From an uncultured Flavobacteriaceae bacterium (GTDB lineage: Bacteria > Bacteroidota > Bacteroidia > Flavobacteriales > Flavobacteriaceae): a stretch of DNA of 64,000 nucleotides. The translations under genes and the position numbers were made by a program. This document shows, piece after piece, positions 62,657 through 64,000 of the stretch. Within the stretch, counting starts at the first letter, position 1, and each line of letters begins with the position of its first letter. The notes beneath the pieces were generated by a model. That model was not told the DNA's origin and made no database searches. It saw only the letters and a program-made list of their open reading frames with translations. The stretch is taken from positions 124,001-188,000 of the forward strand of contig CANLWB010000008.1 of NCBI GenBank assembly GCA_947494695.1. Reading direction: 5' to 3'.

Positions 62657-63046
62657 TTTAAATTTTAATAGATAACCGTTTTTATTTTGATTAAAGACCA
62701 CGATTTGTCATGTTGATGGAGTGAAGTATGAACAGTGAGACCTCCCATGACCATGAGATTTCCTTGTCAATCGGCGGGTTTGATAAACCAGAACGTCTGA
62801 TTGGTGTTTATGTGGAATACTATTCGCCATAGCCACAATAGATTCTACAGGAGTAGCAACTTAAAAGATACGGGACTCCATAGCCGATTAACAAGTATCA
62901 ACATGAATAAACAGTTGTTTTTCAAAAAATTAATTTATTTTTTTGAATATAATTTACGTCAGAATTGACATTAACAAAAGACACGTAATGATCTGGGAAG
63001 ACATAGAAAAGGCGTTCAGATTATGCTCCAAACGCCCAATGTATTA
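62657..63046. other. 390-bp gene-free stretch with one degenerate repeat
   Basis: It lies between convergent genes. It holds the repeat at 62701-62777; the rest is AT-rich without hairpins or frames I would support. Confidence 0.6.
62701..62777. repeat. Degenerate intergenic palindromic repeat, copy B
   Basis: It has the same block order as copy A at 49211: CGATTTGTCATG, GATGGAGTGAAG, GTGAGACCTC, CATGAGATTTCCTTGT, TCGGCGG. The hairpin arms are weaker here, so the copy is more decayed. Confidence 0.45.
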
Positions 63047-63433
63047 TCACAAATTGTTAGTCTCTTTTATTTTCTTTTCAGTTTTGTTTTCCCAGCAGAT
63101 GTAGGATGTTAAAAGTAAAATTAAAGCTATGGGAGGGGAAAAGTAATCTGGAACCGGAGCATTAATTTCGGCTAGCATAGCTAATAAGAACAGAAAGAAA
63201 AACCCCAGATAAGCATACACCTTTAGTAATTGCGATTTATTTGTCCAAATAGCAATCAGCCCAAGGGCTTTCGCTATCATTAATGGAGTAATTAGGTATG
63301 TTGGAAAACCGATTGCAGAAAATCTTTTTGCAAATTCGGGATTGAATATACTATTTCCAATTGTCGCAATCATCATTAACGTGAGCAAACTAGTTGCAAC
63401 CAGATAGACATAATTTTTGGATTTAGTACGCAT
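63047..63433 (-). CDS. DoxX-like four-TM membrane protein
   Basis: The 128-residue protein has four hydrophobic helices (NYVYLVATSLLTLMMIATIG, FPTYLITPLMIAKALGLIAI, VYAYLGFFFLFLLAMLAEIN, YFSPPIALILLLTSYICW) with PEFAKRFSAIGFPTYLI after the first, typical of DoxX-like proteins. It is 3 bp after the SRPBCC gene, a common trio with an ArsR regulator. The physiological role of this subfamily is not established. Confidence 0.85.
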   Translation of the reverse strand: MRTKSKNYVYLVATSLLTLMMIATIGNSIFNPEFAKRFSAIGFPTYLITPLMIAKALGLIAIWTNKSQLLKVYAYLGFFFLFLLAMLAEINAPVPDYFSPPIALILLLTSYICWENKTEKKIKETNNL

Positions 63434-63436
63434 AGT

Positions 63437-63892
63437 TTATTTGTTTAATGTTTCAAGTAACTTTGCTAATCTTTCAAAAGCACCTCCCCAACCATTGTAA
63501 AGACCCATTTCTTCTTGTTGTTTACGATATTCGACAGTAGCGTGAATGACATTAAACTTGAATTTTGTTTTTTCACCATCAGCTTCAAAAAAGGTTTGCA
63601 ATTCAACATTTTCGGTCATAGGTTTAAAATCGGCCGTAGTGACAATTTTCTTCAGTTCAATAATTTCCTGATATATCCCTTCTGAAATGAATTCATTTCC
63701 ATCTGGCATAAGCATGGTGTATTTCCATCTCCCGCCAACTTTAAATTCGTGCTCTAGAACCTTTATATCCATTCCTGCAGGCGCCCACCATTTTAAAATG
63801 TGCTCTGGTTGAGTCCAGGCCTCCCAAACCAACTCTATTGGTGCGTTAAATGTTTTTTCAATGGTTACCGTTCTGTTTGTTAAATCACTCAT
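63437..63892 (-). CDS. SRPBCC (AHSA1-like) domain protein
   Basis: The start is the ATG at 63892 (MSDLTNRTVTIEKTFNAPIE; 151 residues), not the upstream TTG-type extension, because the ArsR frame ends inside it. It has the START/AHSA1 pattern: VWEAWTQPEHILKWWAPAGM, VGGRWKYTMLMPDGNEFISE, and a C-terminal helix YNGWGGAFERLAKLLETL. These proteins bind small hydrophobic ligands. It overlaps the preceding regulator gene by 8 bp. Confidence 0.9.
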   Translation of the reverse strand: MSDLTNRTVTIEKTFNAPIELVWEAWTQPEHILKWWAPAGMDIKVLEHEFKVGGRWKYTMLMPDGNEFISEGIYQEIIELKKIVTTADFKPMTENVELQTFFEADGEKTKFKFNVIHATVEYRKQQEEMGLYNGWGGAFERLAKLLETLNK

Positions 63893-64000
63893 TTTTATCT
63901 TTTTTTGTTTGTAATTCATTAATATAATTTTCAAAGGAATCTATTCTGGCTTCCCATAATTCATTGTACTGTTTTATCCATAAAAATGCAGGAACTAGTT
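63885..64000 (-). CDS. ArsR-family regulator, C-terminal part only (runs off right edge)
   Basis: The reverse strand reads LVPAFLWIKQYNELWEARID, then SFENYINELQTKKDKNE and TGA at 63887-63885. The W-x-x-x-x-D-x-[FL]-x-x-Y-[IL] tail is typical of the ArsR regulators found with SRPBCC and DoxX genes. The stop overlaps the SRPBCC start (ATGAGTGA). The DNA-binding part is outside the window. Confidence 0.75.
   Translation of the reverse strand, partial: LVPAFLWIKQYNELWEARIDSFENYINELQTKKDKNE

Overview
The window is AT-rich chromosomal DNA from a member of the Bacteroidota, most likely a marine Flavobacteriaceae. The evidence is a Bacteroidota-type type VI secretion system (subtype iii: TssD-type Hcp, TssN, no TssJLM), several secreted proteins with C-terminal type IX secretion (T9SS) sorting domains, TonB-dependent receptors paired with HmuY-like proteins, promoter boxes of the TAnnTTTG type, and many carbohydrate-active genes. 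I saw no tRNA or rRNA genes, IS elements or CRISPR arrays.

Region 1 (1-21067) is a T6SS locus. Core genes are tssD, tssN, tssG and an NlpC/P60 gene on the minus strand, and tssE, tssF, a PKD-domain membrane protein and tssK on the plus strand. Two effector modules sit beside them. The first is a second Hcp, a predicted lysozyme-fold cell-wall hydrolase and a lipoprotein (candidate immunity). The second is VgrG, PAAR, a 1090-residue VasX/MIX-like membrane-active toxin, and a tandem array of six complete paralogous two-TM proteins plus a broken seventh at the left edge. I read the array as an amplified immunity-gene array. Sheath, ATPase and several T6SSiii-specific genes (tssB, tssC, tssH, tssO, tssQ, tssR) are not in the window.

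Region 2 (21233-35869) holds carbohydrate and acid catabolism: a PL14-like lyase with a ricin-type lectin and T9SS signal, a DUF5107-TPR protein, a membrane-anchored regulator with a periplasmic lectin-like sensor, a GH2 glycosidase, and an operon of two class III CoA-transferases, an enoyl-CoA hydratase and an AldA-like aldehyde dehydrogenase.

Region 3 (35960-48859) is an iron/heme acquisition cluster. Minus-strand genes encode a DUF6607 protein, a siderophore-type TonB receptor, an ankyrin protein, a DUF2271 protein, a PepSY-flavodoxin reductase and a DUF6686 protein. Divergent plus-strand genes encode a heme-type TonB receptor and two HmuY-like proteins.

Region 4 (49358-58322) is one minus-strand operon behind a GntR/FCD regulator whose start abuts a perfect 34-bp palindrome. 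It encodes a tartrate-dehydrogenase-like enzyme, a cyclase-family protein, a DUF1537 sugar-acid kinase, an MFS transporter, a Gfo/Idh/MocA oxidoreductase and a DUF5060 glycosidase, which together suggest uptake and breakdown of a sugar acid released by the glycosidase.

Region 5 (58622-64000) has a giant secreted FG-GAP/UnbV plus vanadium-haloperoxidase fusion with a T9SS signal, then an ArsR-SRPBCC-DoxX operon running in from the right edge.
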